From Ammoniphilus oxalaticus (lineage in GTDB: Bacteria; Bacillota; Bacilli; Aneurinibacillales; RAOX-1): DNA of 64,000 nt. This document shows, in pieces, positions 34,649 to 44,036 of the stretch. Both the position numbers and the translations under genes were made by a program. The first letter of the stretch is position 1. Every line of letters begins with the position of its first letter. The stretch is from contig NZ_MCHY01000008.1 of the NCBI RefSeq assembly GCF_003609605.1, positions 898,285 to 962,284 of the forward strand, read 5' to 3'. The notes below the pieces were generated by a model. That model was not told the DNA's origin. It did no database searches and was given only the letters and a program-made list of their open reading frames with translations.

Positions 34649-34885
34649 TTGAATTGGAATGCTCATCAACAGGTGAAAAAAGGGTTGATTGCCCTTTTGA
34701 TTGGAGTCGGCATGTTGTTTCTGTACGAAAAATGGGAAGTGACCGGATGGTTGTCTGAGACAAATAATATGATCGTGACGATGGTCGTGGTGATCATCCC
34801 CTTGATCGTGACCACTGAAGTTGCTTTCATTTTATATACAGTGACAAAGGAAAAAGTAGAGAAATTATTGGATACGCTGGATTGA
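34649..34885 (+). CDS. Small two-segment membrane protein
   Basis: 78 aa. Two hydrophobic helices (LIALLIGVGMLFLY and IVTMVVVIIPLIVTTEVAFIL) join a short charged loop, ending in a Lys/Glu helix. TTG 34649 is about 11 bases after GGAGGGAGG; a TTG at 34628 overlaps that site. Unrecognised family. Confidence 0.55.
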   Translation: MNWNAHQQVKKGLIALLIGVGMLFLYEKWEVTGWLSETNNMIVTMVVVIIPLIVTTEVAFILYTVTKEKVEKLLDTLD

Positions 34886-34888
34886 ATG

Positions 34889-34928
34889 CAACAGGACGGG
34901 ATCAGTTGAGATCCTGTTCTTTTTTTTG
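34889..34928 (+). terminator. Rho-independent terminator
   Basis: AACAGGA...GATC pairs with GATCCTGTT, followed by eight Ts, after the small membrane protein. Confidence 0.8.
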
Positions 34929-34995
34929 AAGGAGGCATAACCCTTCTGTTCCGCTCATAGAGTAGCAGTACAAAGAACAGAGGGGGACAAAATTG

Positions 34996-35421
34996 ATGCA
35001 AATTCATTTTTATCACCAATGGGACAAGCCATCTTCTGCAAATGTCCAATCCAATCGAACGACTATTGATAGTGAAACGACCACCGTTAAAAAAGAGACA
35101 AGCTTCTTTTCAAAAATAGATAAGATCCGCTCGATCAATCCGAATCTAGCGCTGATTGTCCTCGGCATTCTTGCCACCTTTTTCTTTAGCTATCTTATTT
35201 TTGCTAATCATAGTGGACAAGCTAGCTTTGATGGAACGTTCGGAATGACGCAAAAAACGGGCGAGATGTTCTATACAGTCCAAAGCGGAGATACCTTGTG
35301 GTCCATCGCTAACCGTCATTATCCACACTTGATGACAGAAGAAGCAATTATCCAAATCCAACAAACCAACGGATTCAAAGGCGCCACAATCCAAGCGGGG
35401 CAAACGATTTTATTGCCTTGA
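34996..35421 (+). CDS. Membrane-anchored LysM protein
   Basis: 141 aa. A cytoplasmic start of about 45 residues, one membrane helix (LALIVLGILATFFFSYLIFA) and a C-terminal LysM (FYTVQSGDTLWSIANRHYP to IQAGQTILLP). LysM binds peptidoglycan. The layout resembles YneA-type division inhibitors, but no lexA neighbour is present, so that identity is not claimed. AGAGGGGG precedes ATG 34996. Confidence 0.75.
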   Translation: MQIHFYHQWDKPSSANVQSNRTTIDSETTTVKKETSFFSKIDKIRSINPNLALIVLGILATFFFSYLIFANHSGQASFDGTFGMTQKTGEMFYTVQSGDTLWSIANRHYPHLMTEEAIIQIQQTNGFKGATIQAGQTILLP

Positions 35422-35597
35422 TCGGGGGGAGTGGAGTGGGGGAGGACAAGTTGGTGTGAGGCGCCGCGTCGTGGCTGTTCATGACCGCTTCTCGTTGAAA
35501 ATCGTTCCAAAGTGGTCATGATTCGCCTGCTTGCAGTGGACCGATCGAGCCGTCGGCTGAGATTCCCTGGAATCGCTCGCCCTGGATCGCCGTGAAT

Positions 35598-36026
35598 TCA
35601 AAGATGATCGACTTGAAAATGTCTTTTTAATTCCTTCATTAATCTATCCGTATTTTTAATGGTTAGCGCTTGTAATTGAATCTCCATCTCTTTTTCATTT
35701 TTCAATATTAACAATAGTTTGTCCCCGGTGACGCGTCCCCGATCAATGTTCTGAAGGGGTATGTTGATTCGAGGTAAAGGAAAGCCCCGATGTAAAGAGA
35801 GCGCGTTCTGATCAACGCGGATATAATCAATTCTTGTTATCCGAAAATAGGAGATAGCCAGAAAAGCGCTTATGATCATGATGAACGCTATAAGAAGTCC
35901 ATTCACAGCCGCAAGACCTGGGCCACTAACCATCAGGATCAACACTCCCACGTTCATCAAGGCAACGATCACCCACATTCCACCCATCAAATTCCAGAAC
36001 GGTCTGCTTTTATATTTAAGTTCCAT
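35598..36026 (-). CDS. Small membrane protein with PH-like/EbsA-type tail
   Basis: 142 aa. Two membrane segments (WVIVALMNVGVLILMVSG and LLIAFIMIISAFLAISYF) are followed by a beta-rich cytosolic part (IDYIRVDQNALSLHRGF, INIPLQNIDRGRVTGDKLLLIL), like bacterial PH or EbsA-type proteins. AGGAG lies upstream. Function unknown. Confidence 0.55.
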   Translation of the reverse strand: MELKYKSRPFWNLMGGMWVIVALMNVGVLILMVSGPGLAAVNGLLIAFIMIISAFLAISYFRITRIDYIRVDQNALSLHRGFPLPRINIPLQNIDRGRVTGDKLLLILKNEKEMEIQLQALTIKNTDRLMKELKRHFQVDHL

Positions 36027-36072
36027 TCTTCTCTACTCCTCCAAAACCGTTTCCTCCTAGCTTAACATACAA

Positions 36073-36117
36073 AATAAAAAAACAGGTCCGCCAAATCATC
36101 GGCTGTTCCTGTTTTTA
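36073..36117 (-). terminator. Terminator of the Crp/Fnr - ATPase operon
   Basis: AAACAGG...CCTGTTT with an inner imperfect CAGCCGA/TCCGCC region. On the minus strand it is followed by seven Ts just after the regulator gene. Confidence 0.75.
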
Positions 36118-36119
36118 GT

Positions 36120-36818
36120 TTAAAGATTTTGCAACGCGTATCGATCCAAAAGGGTTATGTTGCGTTGACCGCTTTGTTCGATCCAGCCGTTTTCTTGAAA
36201 TTCCGCTAATTTGCGGCTGACGGTTTCAGGTGTGGTGCCGAGGTAGGAAGCGATGTCTTTTTTGGACATGGGTAGGGTGAATGAGTTGGCGGCATGCTCA
36301 TCAGCCAACTCGACTAGATAGGCGGCGATCCGTTGCTCTGTCGCCTCCGATGTCAGACAGCTGATAAGCTTTTCAGCTCTTTCGAGTCGTCGGCTAAACT
36401 CCTCCATAATCCGTAATGAAATCTTCGGATGTTGTTCAATAAAAGCATTCAAGTCCTCGCGGGTCATTACACACAATTCCGTTTGTTCCATGGCGACAGC
36501 AAAGTGGTCAAAGGGCGATCCAGAAAAGAGGGCGAGTTCGCCCATAAAATCGCCTGGTTCGAGTAGGCGGATCAATTGTTCGCGTCCAGATTCAGATAGT
36601 CGAAAAATTTTAACTAAGCCACGATGCACAATAAACAACTGCGCCGAAGTATCGCCCGCTCCGTAAATTTGTTCACCGCGTTGATAGGAGGCGGATCGGG
36701 TGGCATGAACGATTTTTTCCATTTCTGTCGGTTGCAAATGATTAAAAATCGGCACCAAAGAGACGCATAGTTTCTGCATCTCTTTGATCGAGACCGAGTG
36801 ATGATTACAAGGATTCAT
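36120..36818 (-). CDS. Crp/Fnr family transcription regulator
   Basis: 232 aa. A cyclic-nucleotide-binding beta barrel (RGEQIYGAGDTSAQLFIVHRG, LLEPGDFMGELALFSG), a dimer helix and a C-terminal helix-turn-helix (SKKDIASYLGTTPETVSRKL). N-terminal Cys4 and Cys17 with CVSLVPIFNHL resemble redox- or iron-sulfur-sensing Fnr homologues, though only these and a few further Cys are present. It starts inside the last codons of the P1B ATPase gene (14-base overlap), so it probably controls metal export in response to redox state (inference). Confidence 0.85.
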   Translation of the reverse strand: MNPCNHHSVSIKEMQKLCVSLVPIFNHLQPTEMEKIVHATRSASYQRGEQIYGAGDTSAQLFIVHRGLVKIFRLSESGREQLIRLLEPGDFMGELALFSGSPFDHFAVAMEQTELCVMTREDLNAFIEQHPKISLRIMEEFSRRLERAEKLISCLTSEATEQRIAAYLVELADEHAANSFTLPMSKKDIASYLGTTPETVSRKLAEFQENGWIEQSGQRNITLLDRYALQNL

Positions 36819-38721
36819 GTTTTACTCGCCTGCCTTTTCTTACTGGGATGCTTACCTTTCGGTTGCCGCGACCTTGTTTGTCACTATTATAGCGCGTCAA
36901 CCGAACCGCATTCAGCACGACGAGTAAAACGCTTAATTCGTGTATTAACATCCCCGAAGCGAGAAACACCTTTTGCAAAAGAACTCCGATCAGTAACAGA
37001 ATAACCGTTCCGACTGCGAAAAATGTGTTTTGCTTCATGTTACGAACGGTTGTTTTGGCTAGTGAGTAGGCGTGAGCAAACTGATCGAGTTTGTCCGCCA
37101 TCAGCACGATTTCCGCTGTCTCCAGGGAAATGTCCGTTCCTGATCCGCCCATTGCGAGTCCAATATCCGCTGTCGCAATCGCGGGAGCGTCGTTGATGCC
37201 ATCGCCGATCATCGCCACACGGGCGCCTCCTTGTTTTAGTTGTTGAATGCGCTCCACTTTATTTTCGGGTAACATCTGGGCGTACACTTGGTCGATCCCG
37301 AGTTTGTTGGCGACTAATTCCGCGGTATGGCGGTTATCGCCGGTTAGCATCACAATTTGCTTGACGCCTGACGCTTTGAGTCGGCGGATCGTCTCCGCGG
37401 CTTCAGGACGGACTTGGTCCGCGATGGATATGATTCCTTCCAACCGATCGTTAACAGCCGCAAACACGACCGTGTTTCCTTGTTTTTCTCGGTTGACCGC
37501 ATGCGCTTCGGCAGCGGCATCGATCTCAATCCCGTTTTCCGCCATAAGTTTTCGCGTTCCAACGGTGATGAGCTGGTTGTCAATACGGGCTTGGATTCCG
37601 TTTCCTTTAATCACTTCCGCTTGGTCCAGTTGTTTGTTCAGCTGCAAATTGCGGCTTTTTGCCTCTTTGACAATCGTTTGTCCAAGATGGTGTTCGGAAA
37701 TGACTTCTGCTTGAGCGACCCATTGCAATAATTCATTTTCATCGCATCCAAAAGATTTTATGTCTGTCACCTCTGGTTGTCCTTTCGTTAACGTACCCGT
37801 TTTGTCAAAAACGACGGTATCGATCTTGGCTAGTTTTTCTAAACTTTCACCGCCTTTGATCAAGACGCCGCGCTTTGCTCCATTCCCGATGCCAGCAACG
37901 ATTGAAACGGGGGCGGAGATGACGAGGGCTCCTGGGCAGGCGATGACGAGGAAAGTTAAAGTAAATTCGATGTTTCGCGTAAATAGATAAACAAGGATCG
38001 ATAACCCGACAATTGCTGGGGTGTAAATGCTCGCAAATCTTTCAAGGAATTTCTCGGTTTTAGTTTTCGATTCTTGCGCTTCTTCAACGAGCTCAATGAT
38101 TTTCGCAAAGGTCGTGTCGTCTCCGACTTTTTCCGCGATTACTTCCAAATAGCCGTTGTCGATGATTGTACCGCTAAACACGTGATCATCGGTCTGTTTG
38201 TGAACAGGAACGGATTCACCCGTGATTGTGGCTTCATTAATTGAAGCGGTACCAGACACGATCCGTCCGTCGATCGCTACTTTTTCGCCAGAGTGAATCA
38301 AGACGCGATCCCCTTTGACAACTTCGTCAATCGAAAGCGTCACTTTCTCCCCGTCTCTAAACACGGTTGCTTCCATTGGAGCCATCGCAATGAGTGACTT
38401 AAGCGAGGATCGCGTTTTTTCTAACGTGCGCGCCTCCAAGTAAGCGCCGAATAAAAATAGGAAAGATACGACGGCAGACTCGACGTATTCGCCAATGAAA
38501 AGCGCTCCAATGATGGCGATGGACACAAGCAATTCAATGCTAAACGCTCTCATACGCAGGGTTTGAACCGCTTGAATGACGATCGGATAACCAGCAATGA
38601 TGGCGGAAAGAATCAAGAGGTAGTTTTTCCAGTCAGAAAAACCGAACAGATGTAATATAAAGGAGACCGCTAGCAGCAATCCAGTGATCGCTGCCAGTCG
38701 GGCTTTCATTTTTCCAGTCAT
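36805..38721 (-). CDS. P1B-type heavy-metal ATPase with CPG motif
   Basis: 638 aa without an N-terminal HMA domain. Order: membrane helices, TGESVP (actuator), the metal-site helix VIACPGALVIS with CPG in place of the common CPC, DKTGTLT phosphorylation site, the nucleotide-domain SEHHLGQ where most P1B pumps have SEHPLA, MLTGDNRHTA and GDGINDAPAIA. The CPG and HH changes may alter metal choice, so substrate (Zn, Cd, Cu or Fe) is not assigned. ATG 38721 is preferred, with GAGGAGGG 7 bases away; ATG 38727 is too close. It is in an operon with the HMA protein and Fnr regulator. Confidence 0.88.
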   Translation of the reverse strand: MTGKMKARLAAITGLLLAVSFILHLFGFSDWKNYLLILSAIIAGYPIVIQAVQTLRMRAFSIELLVSIAIIGALFIGEYVESAVVSFLFLFGAYLEARTLEKTRSSLKSLIAMAPMEATVFRDGEKVTLSIDEVVKGDRVLIHSGEKVAIDGRIVSGTASINEATITGESVPVHKQTDDHVFSGTIIDNGYLEVIAEKVGDDTTFAKIIELVEEAQESKTKTEKFLERFASIYTPAIVGLSILVYLFTRNIEFTLTFLVIACPGALVISAPVSIVAGIGNGAKRGVLIKGGESLEKLAKIDTVVFDKTGTLTKGQPEVTDIKSFGCDENELLQWVAQAEVISEHHLGQTIVKEAKSRNLQLNKQLDQAEVIKGNGIQARIDNQLITVGTRKLMAENGIEIDAAAEAHAVNREKQGNTVVFAAVNDRLEGIISIADQVRPEAAETIRRLKASGVKQIVMLTGDNRHTAELVANKLGIDQVYAQMLPENKVERIQQLKQGGARVAMIGDGINDAPAIATADIGLAMGGSGTDISLETAEIVLMADKLDQFAHAYSLAKTTVRNMKQNTFFAVGTVILLLIGVLLQKVFLASGMLIHELSVLLVVLNAVRLTRYNSDKQGRGNRKVSIPVRKGRRVKHESL

Positions 38722-38746
38722 CTTCATCCCTCCTCGTATATTATGT

Positions 38747-38968
38747 TTAGGCGTTTTTAGTTGCTAATGGTGGGTAACCGAGTTTACGCAAGGCATCCTC
38801 GAGTCGCTCTGCGCTGGTCACTTGTTGGTCAAAGGTAATTTTTACTTTGCTTGAGTGGAATAACACTCTCGCTTGCTCGACTCCTTTTTGCTTCAGTAAC
38901 GTACCTTCGATCTTTTTAATGCAAGATGGACAAGTAAGGGCTTCTAATTGGAATTGAACGTTTTTCAT
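38747..38968 (-). CDS. HMA-domain metallochaperone-like protein
   Basis: 73 aa, a single heavy-metal-associated domain: LTCPSCIKKIEGTLLKQKGV with the C-x-x-C metal site, then ARVLFHSSKVKITFD and LEDALRKLGYPP. It would hand a thiophilic ion to the ATPase encoded 25 bases downstream. AAGGAGG precedes ATG 38968. The free-standing domain compensates for the missing HMA domain of the pump. Confidence 0.85.
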   Translation of the reverse strand: MKNVQFQLEALTCPSCIKKIEGTLLKQKGVEQARVLFHSSKVKITFDQQVTSAERLEDALRKLGYPPLATKNA

Positions 38969-39051
38969 TTTATATTCCTCCTTGTTTGTTTCTATCTTTA
39001 TCATAGGGGAGGATTGAAAAGCTTTCCTTGACCCGCATCAAGTTTCCAAAA

Positions 39052-39747
39052 TTATTTTTCCGGCGTCGGATTGCATTTTTTCCTATAGTAATTTGTAAAT
39101 CCAATCAACAGAGGGACGATGATGATACTGGGTAAGATCCAGAGGAGTATTCCCGTTGATTCAATATGTAGCAGGCGGGGCGCTCCGAAAACTGTAAATG
39201 CGGTGATGGTGGCAATGCAACAGGACATCATCCCCGTGATATGTTCCATCAGCCAATGCTGATTTAGTTTCGGCTTTCGCAACCAGTAGAGTAGGTGGGT
39301 TCCTCCTAAAAACAAGCCGAGTAAAGGAAAATAGGCGAGCAATGGGAAATCGATAATAAAACCGTAGATACTGATGCCGATACCTGCAAGTAATAACAAA
39401 CTAGGGAACAGTAGGTCCAGTGGGTGCCGATGAGAGACAACGCGTGATTTATATTTCAAAACGCGAATCCCGTACCAGGCAGTGGCTCCGCTTAATATCG
39501 CAATAAAGATCAGGAACCAAGCAAAAGCGATGCTTTCCCCACTTTTTTGGGGATCAAACCCAATGCGGTAAATGCCCATATAAAAAGAGCTAATCGACAC
39601 GACTACCATTGCCCAGACATAAATCCAGCCACTCACTCGGTGAGCAGGCCCTCCTTTTTTGACAACGAGCGGGATCCAGAATACAAACAAGGCTATGAAA
39701 CCAGCGGCAATGTGCGCCCATCTGGATAGTTGAAAGAGAGGTTCCAC
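39052..39747 (-). CDS. DUF2306-type multi-pass membrane protein
   Basis: 231 aa with about seven membrane helices, starting RWAHIAAGFIALFVFWIPL with a His in the first helix, then GPAHRVSGWIYVW and SHRHPLDLLFPSLLL, ending HWLMEHITGMMSC. Conserved His residues in several helices are typical of the family and could bind heme or metal; no function is established. GTG start with AAGGAGG. Confidence 0.65.
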   Translation of the reverse strand: MEPLFQLSRWAHIAAGFIALFVFWIPLVVKKGGPAHRVSGWIYVWAMVVVSISSFYMGIYRIGFDPQKSGESIAFAWFLIFIAILSGATAWYGIRVLKYKSRVVSHRHPLDLLFPSLLLLAGIGISIYGFIIDFPLLAYFPLLGLFLGGTHLLYWLRKPKLNQHWLMEHITGMMSCCIATITAFTVFGAPRLLHIESTGILLWILPSIIIVPLLIGFTNYYRKKCNPTPEK

Positions 39748-39809
39748 GCTGATCCAGCCTCCTTTATAGCGAACGATTTTAAATTTTACGAATAAAAATG
39801 TAATCTGGT

Positions 39810-40958
39810 TTACAATTTTTCAATCGTCTTTTGATATGACTTTCGATCTGATTTTAACTTTTTAACATTTATATTTAGGTTACGAATAGACTCCTCGCTC
39901 AATGCCAATTTACCATCTTTTTGATGTTTCTTCCAAGTATTCACGTCTTTTCGATACAATTGCTCTGACAGACGGTAAATATCAATATCCTGCTTTAATG
40001 CTTCTTTATAAGTAGATTTGATTTCTTTTTCAACCTTTGCTTCTATTTCTGACTTGATTCTAGCATTTGTTACATTCTCTCCAATCGTACTGACCGTCGC
40101 ATCTAAATCGACATCAATGACGAACTCCACTTTCCCTTTGCTAACAATAGGCTCCACATTTACCCCTACCTTGTCAATGACCATTGTGAGGTAATTTTCC
40201 CCGTCCAATTTGAAGGTTACTTGCCCTCTTTTCGTGTTATTGTTCATCCATTGTAATCCCCGCGCTTTGTCGCTCTCTATGAATCCTTTGAAGCTGTTAG
40301 GTGTAACAATCCCGACCCCGGATAAAGCCGTTTGTTGAATGGGTTTTTCGATGGATCTAAAGTTTTCTTCCACTGAAATTAATGGGATCATCGCTTCATG
40401 ACCGGGTTCATCAAGGGCAATAATTAACTTGCGAATATTTATGGGCTCAATAAATGATTCTTGTTCATATGAGTTTTCAGGATCACCAAGCTTGGACAAC
40501 GTGATTGCCTTATTAAGGATCGGATTTACGACTAGAATATCTTGCACAGGATCTTTTGTCGTGTAAACCCAAATCTGATAGCGCGTTTCCTTGTAGCGGA
40601 TAAAACTATCAAGAACGGAACTTAATTTCCCCTTTCTCATTGCTTCTTCAGATACAACTAGGTAAGAAAAATGCCCCCAATAAACTCTTTGATCTGCAGA
40701 GTGGTATAATTGGAAAATCGCTTCATCCATTGTATGACCACGAGCATGGCCAACTTCAGCTTGCGCGATTTGGGTAAGGGGTTGTTCTGATTTTGCAACA
40801 TTGGAAAAATGAATAAATTGAGCATATACTTCATATTTGCCATCCTTAAAATCCACACCTATACCATTGATATAAAACATCCTGTCCGGTTCATTCGCAT
40901 CCCAACAACCGGACAGGAAAGTCAAAAAAATCAACATAACAAGTATTCGTTTTTTCAT
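39810..40958 (-). CDS. Spore germination lipoprotein, GerC family
   Basis: 382 aa. A lipoprotein signal (LVMLIFLTFLSGC, lipobox LSGC) is followed by the Ger(x)C body (MFYINGIGVDFKDGKYEVYAQF, a long central region and C-terminal helix). GerC proteins sit on the outer face of the inner spore membrane in the germinant receptor with GerA and GerB. The ATG overlaps the stop of gerA (ATGA). Last gene of the operon. Confidence 0.9.
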   Translation of the reverse strand: MKKRILVMLIFLTFLSGCWDANEPDRMFYINGIGVDFKDGKYEVYAQFIHFSNVAKSEQPLTQIAQAEVGHARGHTMDEAIFQLYHSADQRVYWGHFSYLVVSEEAMRKGKLSSVLDSFIRYKETRYQIWVYTTKDPVQDILVVNPILNKAITLSKLGDPENSYEQESFIEPINIRKLIIALDEPGHEAMIPLISVEENFRSIEKPIQQTALSGVGIVTPNSFKGFIESDKARGLQWMNNNTKRGQVTFKLDGENYLTMVIDKVGVNVEPIVSKGKVEFVIDVDLDATVSTIGENVTNARIKSEIEAKVEKEIKSTYKEALKQDIDIYRLSEQLYRKDVNTWKKHQKDGKLALSEESIRNLNINVKKLKSDRKSYQKTIEKL

Positions 40959-42421
40959 TTTTTCATCCTTTTACTTCGTGTTTTATCCTTTGGATTTAAC
41001 ATGTTGGGAAGCTTCTTATATTGATTAGCAGATAAACGCAGTAACGATTTTTTTATCGTCTGCCAATTCAAATCCGCTGCAATATTTATGTAGGGAACCC
41101 CAAATATTCGGATATTTGCTAAATAAAGCACCGTGAAATAGAGTGACAAAAAGAATCCGAACAATCCGAAAAAAGAGGTTAAGAGAATGAAACAGATCCG
41201 CAATATACTTACAGACATTACGAGTGACTGATTGACTAACGTAAATGTCGCGATTGTGGAAGTGGCGATCACGACAACCATGGCTGGACTTGTAATTCCC
41301 GCTCGAATGGCTGCATCCCCAACAATTAGCCCGCCAACAACACCAATTGTTCCCCCAAGCGAGGATGGGAGACGCAAGCCAGCTTCACGAAATAATTCGA
41401 ACATCAGCAGCATGAGCAGCATTTCAATTGTCGATGGGAAGGGTAGACCGGTATTCACCACTACCACTGTCGCTAATAATTGAAGCGGCAATTGATTTTG
41501 GTGAAACGTTGTTAAGGCAAGCCAAAACGCCGGTAGCATTATACCGACGGACATTCCGAAAACACGCATTAACCGAACCAATGAACTAAAAATGATTGGA
41601 TTCTCATTATCTTCACTCGTTTTGAGCAGGAGGAAGAAATTTACTGGCGTAATCACACCATGGGCTACCCCATCTACAAAAAAAAGAAAACGTCCGTTTA
41701 TGAGGGATTGAATAGCATGATCTGGGCGTCCTGTATAGTTGATTCTTGGAAAAAGCTTTTTATTAATATTCATACTTTCCATCAGTATTTCACCGCTAAA
41801 AACAATATCTGTATCTACTCTTTCCAACTTCTCTTTTATACTGGCCAGAGTTTCTGTACTGGCAATATCGTCAAAATAAAGAAGAGCGACCGTCGTTTTT
41901 GATCGTTTTCCCAATTCAAACTTTTCAACGCATAATGAGTTGGTAGGCAATCGCTTTCGGATTAATGCGATATTGACAGACACATCTTCAATAAAGTTAT
42001 CCCTTGGTCCCTTTACGGGTACTTCTAAACTTGTCTCCTCAGGATTCCGATTCGGTTTTTTAGCGATATTACTTGAAAAAAGAAGACCACTATTTTCAAA
42101 GTATAGAAGCAAATGGCCAGTATAGACGAGTGAAAGGAGATCCTCTTTTTCTTCTACCTTTTTCAAACCGGGAATGCGTAATTGCGCCATGATTGCATTT
42201 TCAATTGAGCGACTTTTTAAATCATCAAACATAAGTTGGACACGAGGAATAATGACTTCGTTCAATTGCCGCTGGTCTACCATCGCATCACATGTAATGA
42301 ACATGACATGATGTCGATTGAACGTATACGATTGAAATTGAACATCCGCTGATTTTTTAAATAACTGCTTTAGAGAATGGGTGTCGACCTTCAATTTATC
42401 GGCCCTCATTTTCTTCACCAT
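40955..42421 (-). CDS. Spore germination protein, GerA family
   Basis: 488 aa. A soluble N-terminal about 260 residues is followed by the membrane core: GRPDHAIQSLINGRFLFFVDG, RLMRVFGMSVGIMLPAFW, PFPSTIEMLLMLLMFELFREAG, LPSSLGGTIGVVGGLIVGDAAI. These are hallmarks of the GerA subunit of nutrient receptors. ATG 42421 has no clear site; ATG 42409 is preceded by GGTGA and may be the true start. It lies 19 bases after gerB. Confidence 0.9.
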   Translation of the reverse strand: MVKKMRADKLKVDTHSLKQLFKKSADVQFQSYTFNRHHVMFITCDAMVDQRQLNEVIIPRVQLMFDDLKSRSIENAIMAQLRIPGLKKVEEKEDLLSLVYTGHLLLYFENSGLLFSSNIAKKPNRNPEETSLEVPVKGPRDNFIEDVSVNIALIRKRLPTNSLCVEKFELGKRSKTTVALLYFDDIASTETLASIKEKLERVDTDIVFSGEILMESMNINKKLFPRINYTGRPDHAIQSLINGRFLFFVDGVAHGVITPVNFFLLLKTSEDNENPIIFSSLVRLMRVFGMSVGIMLPAFWLALTTFHQNQLPLQLLATVVVVNTGLPFPSTIEMLLMLLMFELFREAGLRLPSSLGGTIGVVGGLIVGDAAIRAGITSPAMVVVIATSTIATFTLVNQSLVMSVSILRICFILLTSFFGLFGFFLSLYFTVLYLANIRIFGVPYINIAADLNWQTIKKSLLRLSANQYKKLPNMLNPKDKTRSKRMKK

Positions 42422-42440
42422 TTTCGTATTGATTTTAAGT

Positions 42441-43547
42441 TTAGAACTTTTTAGATGTTTTTCTTTGTAAAAAAGAAATTAAAAGCAAAAAAATGGATAG
42501 TAAGAATAGGAAGAAAAAGCTGCTTATCAATAATAGGTGCCCTTTAATATTATGGAATCTATTGTCACTTAACAGGAACAAGGAAAGGGTCATTAAGAAG
42601 AATATAGGGGCTAACATTTTCCAAATACGCTTTTTGTTTCCCGTTATCTTCAGTAAATCCGCCGCAATGAATAAAATGAGCCCAACTCTAATTAATGCGC
42701 CTGTCAACCACTGGTAAATCGAAAGGAAATCAAAATGCTCAATGAACTCCCCGATTGACCCCAGTCCCCATTCTTCATAAGCCGGGTATCTTTGCTTAGC
42801 AGCTTCAATTGGACCGAACTCTGTTATGGCTCCAATAGTAGGACCTATCGTCAATCCCACTAAAATGAATAGCATGATTACAAAATGATGCCAACGAAAT
42901 CGTTCCTTGATATTATGTTGAATAAATAGAAGGAGCGTAAGCTCAATAAATCCGGACGCCGGAAAAAGTGCTGCTTTAAGCGCTGGTTGCGCGCCATGTT
43001 CAAAAAATGGACGCAGCAACGCGTAATCTTTGATTTGCATATTTGTAAAAGCTATAAAAAAGCCAAGGACCGTAACCCAAAAGAGAACGAGTACATTTAC
43101 CATCGCAATGGTTTGTATGTTTGTTGAGACAAGTAGGATGCAAAGAACGGTGTATATAAGGAGTAAAGGGAATATAGGGGTTGTTGGCAAAAAAGTTGAC
43201 ACAACCCATTGAATTGCCTCTGCCATTGTAAAAGCAGCTAGGATGAGTAAAAAGATGGCTGTCACATAACAGAAAATGGTAGAAGCTACTTTACCAATTT
43301 TTATATTCAACCAATCTGTGAGGGGTTGTTGATTAGATTTTTTATGTATGTACAGCAATAAAAAAATCAATGGTAAAACAGCCATAGCGGCAAGCAAAAT
43401 AGATATCCAAGCATCTCTGCCCGCGCCTTGCAATAGGGATGGTATAATAGTCACGTGATTTTTTAGTCCAATCATTGTCATCGACAGGAAAACAACATGC
43501 AAAACACTTATAGACCCTTTATTAACCAATTTAAAACCTTCTAACAT
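42441..43547 (-). CDS. Spore germination protein, GerB family (APC-type transporter)
   Basis: 368 aa, about ten membrane helices: SISVLHVVFLSMTMIGL, AWISILLAAMAVLPLIFLLL, ASTIFCYVTAIFLLILAAF, and NIQTIAMVNVLVLF. The family is related to amino acid permeases and forms the ligand-binding part of the receptor. The gene comes first in this operon (B-A-C), whereas the classical order is A-B-C. The start is not certain: ATG 43547 has no site, while a TTG 18 bases further in follows GAAGG. Confidence 0.85.
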   Translation of the reverse strand: MLEGFKLVNKGSISVLHVVFLSMTMIGLKNHVTIIPSLLQGAGRDAWISILLAAMAVLPLIFLLLYIHKKSNQQPLTDWLNIKIGKVASTIFCYVTAIFLLILAAFTMAEAIQWVVSTFLPTTPIFPLLLIYTVLCILLVSTNIQTIAMVNVLVLFWVTVLGFFIAFTNMQIKDYALLRPFFEHGAQPALKAALFPASGFIELTLLLFIQHNIKERFRWHHFVIMLFILVGLTIGPTIGAITEFGPIEAAKQRYPAYEEWGLGSIGEFIEHFDFLSIYQWLTGALIRVGLILFIAADLLKITGNKKRIWKMLAPIFFLMTLSLFLLSDNRFHNIKGHLLLISSFFFLFLLSIFLLLISFLQRKTSKKF

Positions 43548-43768
43548 TCTGTAATTAAGTTCGCAATGCCTAAGTTTTAATGAAGATATATGTTTATGAG
43601 TATCAACGAACGCTTCAAATGAACTACATCTACATAATTGACACAATGCTTTAGATTTAAACTCAAGTAATAAATATTTACCTTTATTATGTCGTAAATG
43701 CTTTCATCTTTTAGTATAATAAAGCGCAGAGAGATAACGTGTGAGAATATTCTGGAGGTGCGAAAAGC

Positions 43769-43978
43769 ATGCAGGCGAAAGAATGGATGCGGACGTTGTC
43801 TGCAAAGGGGATCGAAACGGAAGAAGTGGGCGACGCGATCTACCGATTTCATCAAGAAGAATGTGAGTGGATGGTTCCCCAATACATTATTGATCAAATG
43901 ATCGGGCAAAGCTTGGATCAGACGACAGATTATATCCAAAACAGACTGTTTTATCTCGTTCGACGTATAGAAGAGTAA
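43769..43978 (+). CDS. Small unrecognised protein, 69 aa
   Basis: A helical, Glu/Gln-rich protein (AKEWMRTLSAKGIETEEVGD). GGAGGT precedes ATG at a good distance, and a terminator follows, so it is a real single gene. It diverges from the ger operon. Function unknown. Confidence 0.6.
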   Translation: MQAKEWMRTLSAKGIETEEVGDAIYRFHQEECEWMVPQYIIDQMIGQSLDQTTDYIQNRLFYLVRRIEE

Positions 43979-43992
43979 GCGAAGTCATAGAA

Positions 43993-44029
43993 AAAGGCTG
44001 CCCCCCGATTCACCGAGAGGACAGCCTTT
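43993..44029. terminator. Bidirectional terminator
   Basis: AAAGGCTG...CAGCCTTT hairpin with inner CC/GG pairing, between the converging small genes at 43769 (+) and 44037 (-). Confidence 0.75.
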
Positions 44030-44036
44030 GTTTGTT

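Noticed and set aside
34996..35421. yneA cell division inhibitor
   Set aside because: The LysM and membrane layout fits, but there is no lexA nearby and no SOS box was seen, and LysM proteins with one helix are common.
35430..35597. A relative of the 52-bp repeat core (TTCATGACCGC, GTGGTCATGATTCGC)
   Set aside because: No GTCATCAT-N7-ATGAAGAC dyad and no 52-bp spacing; similarity is limited to a few bases.
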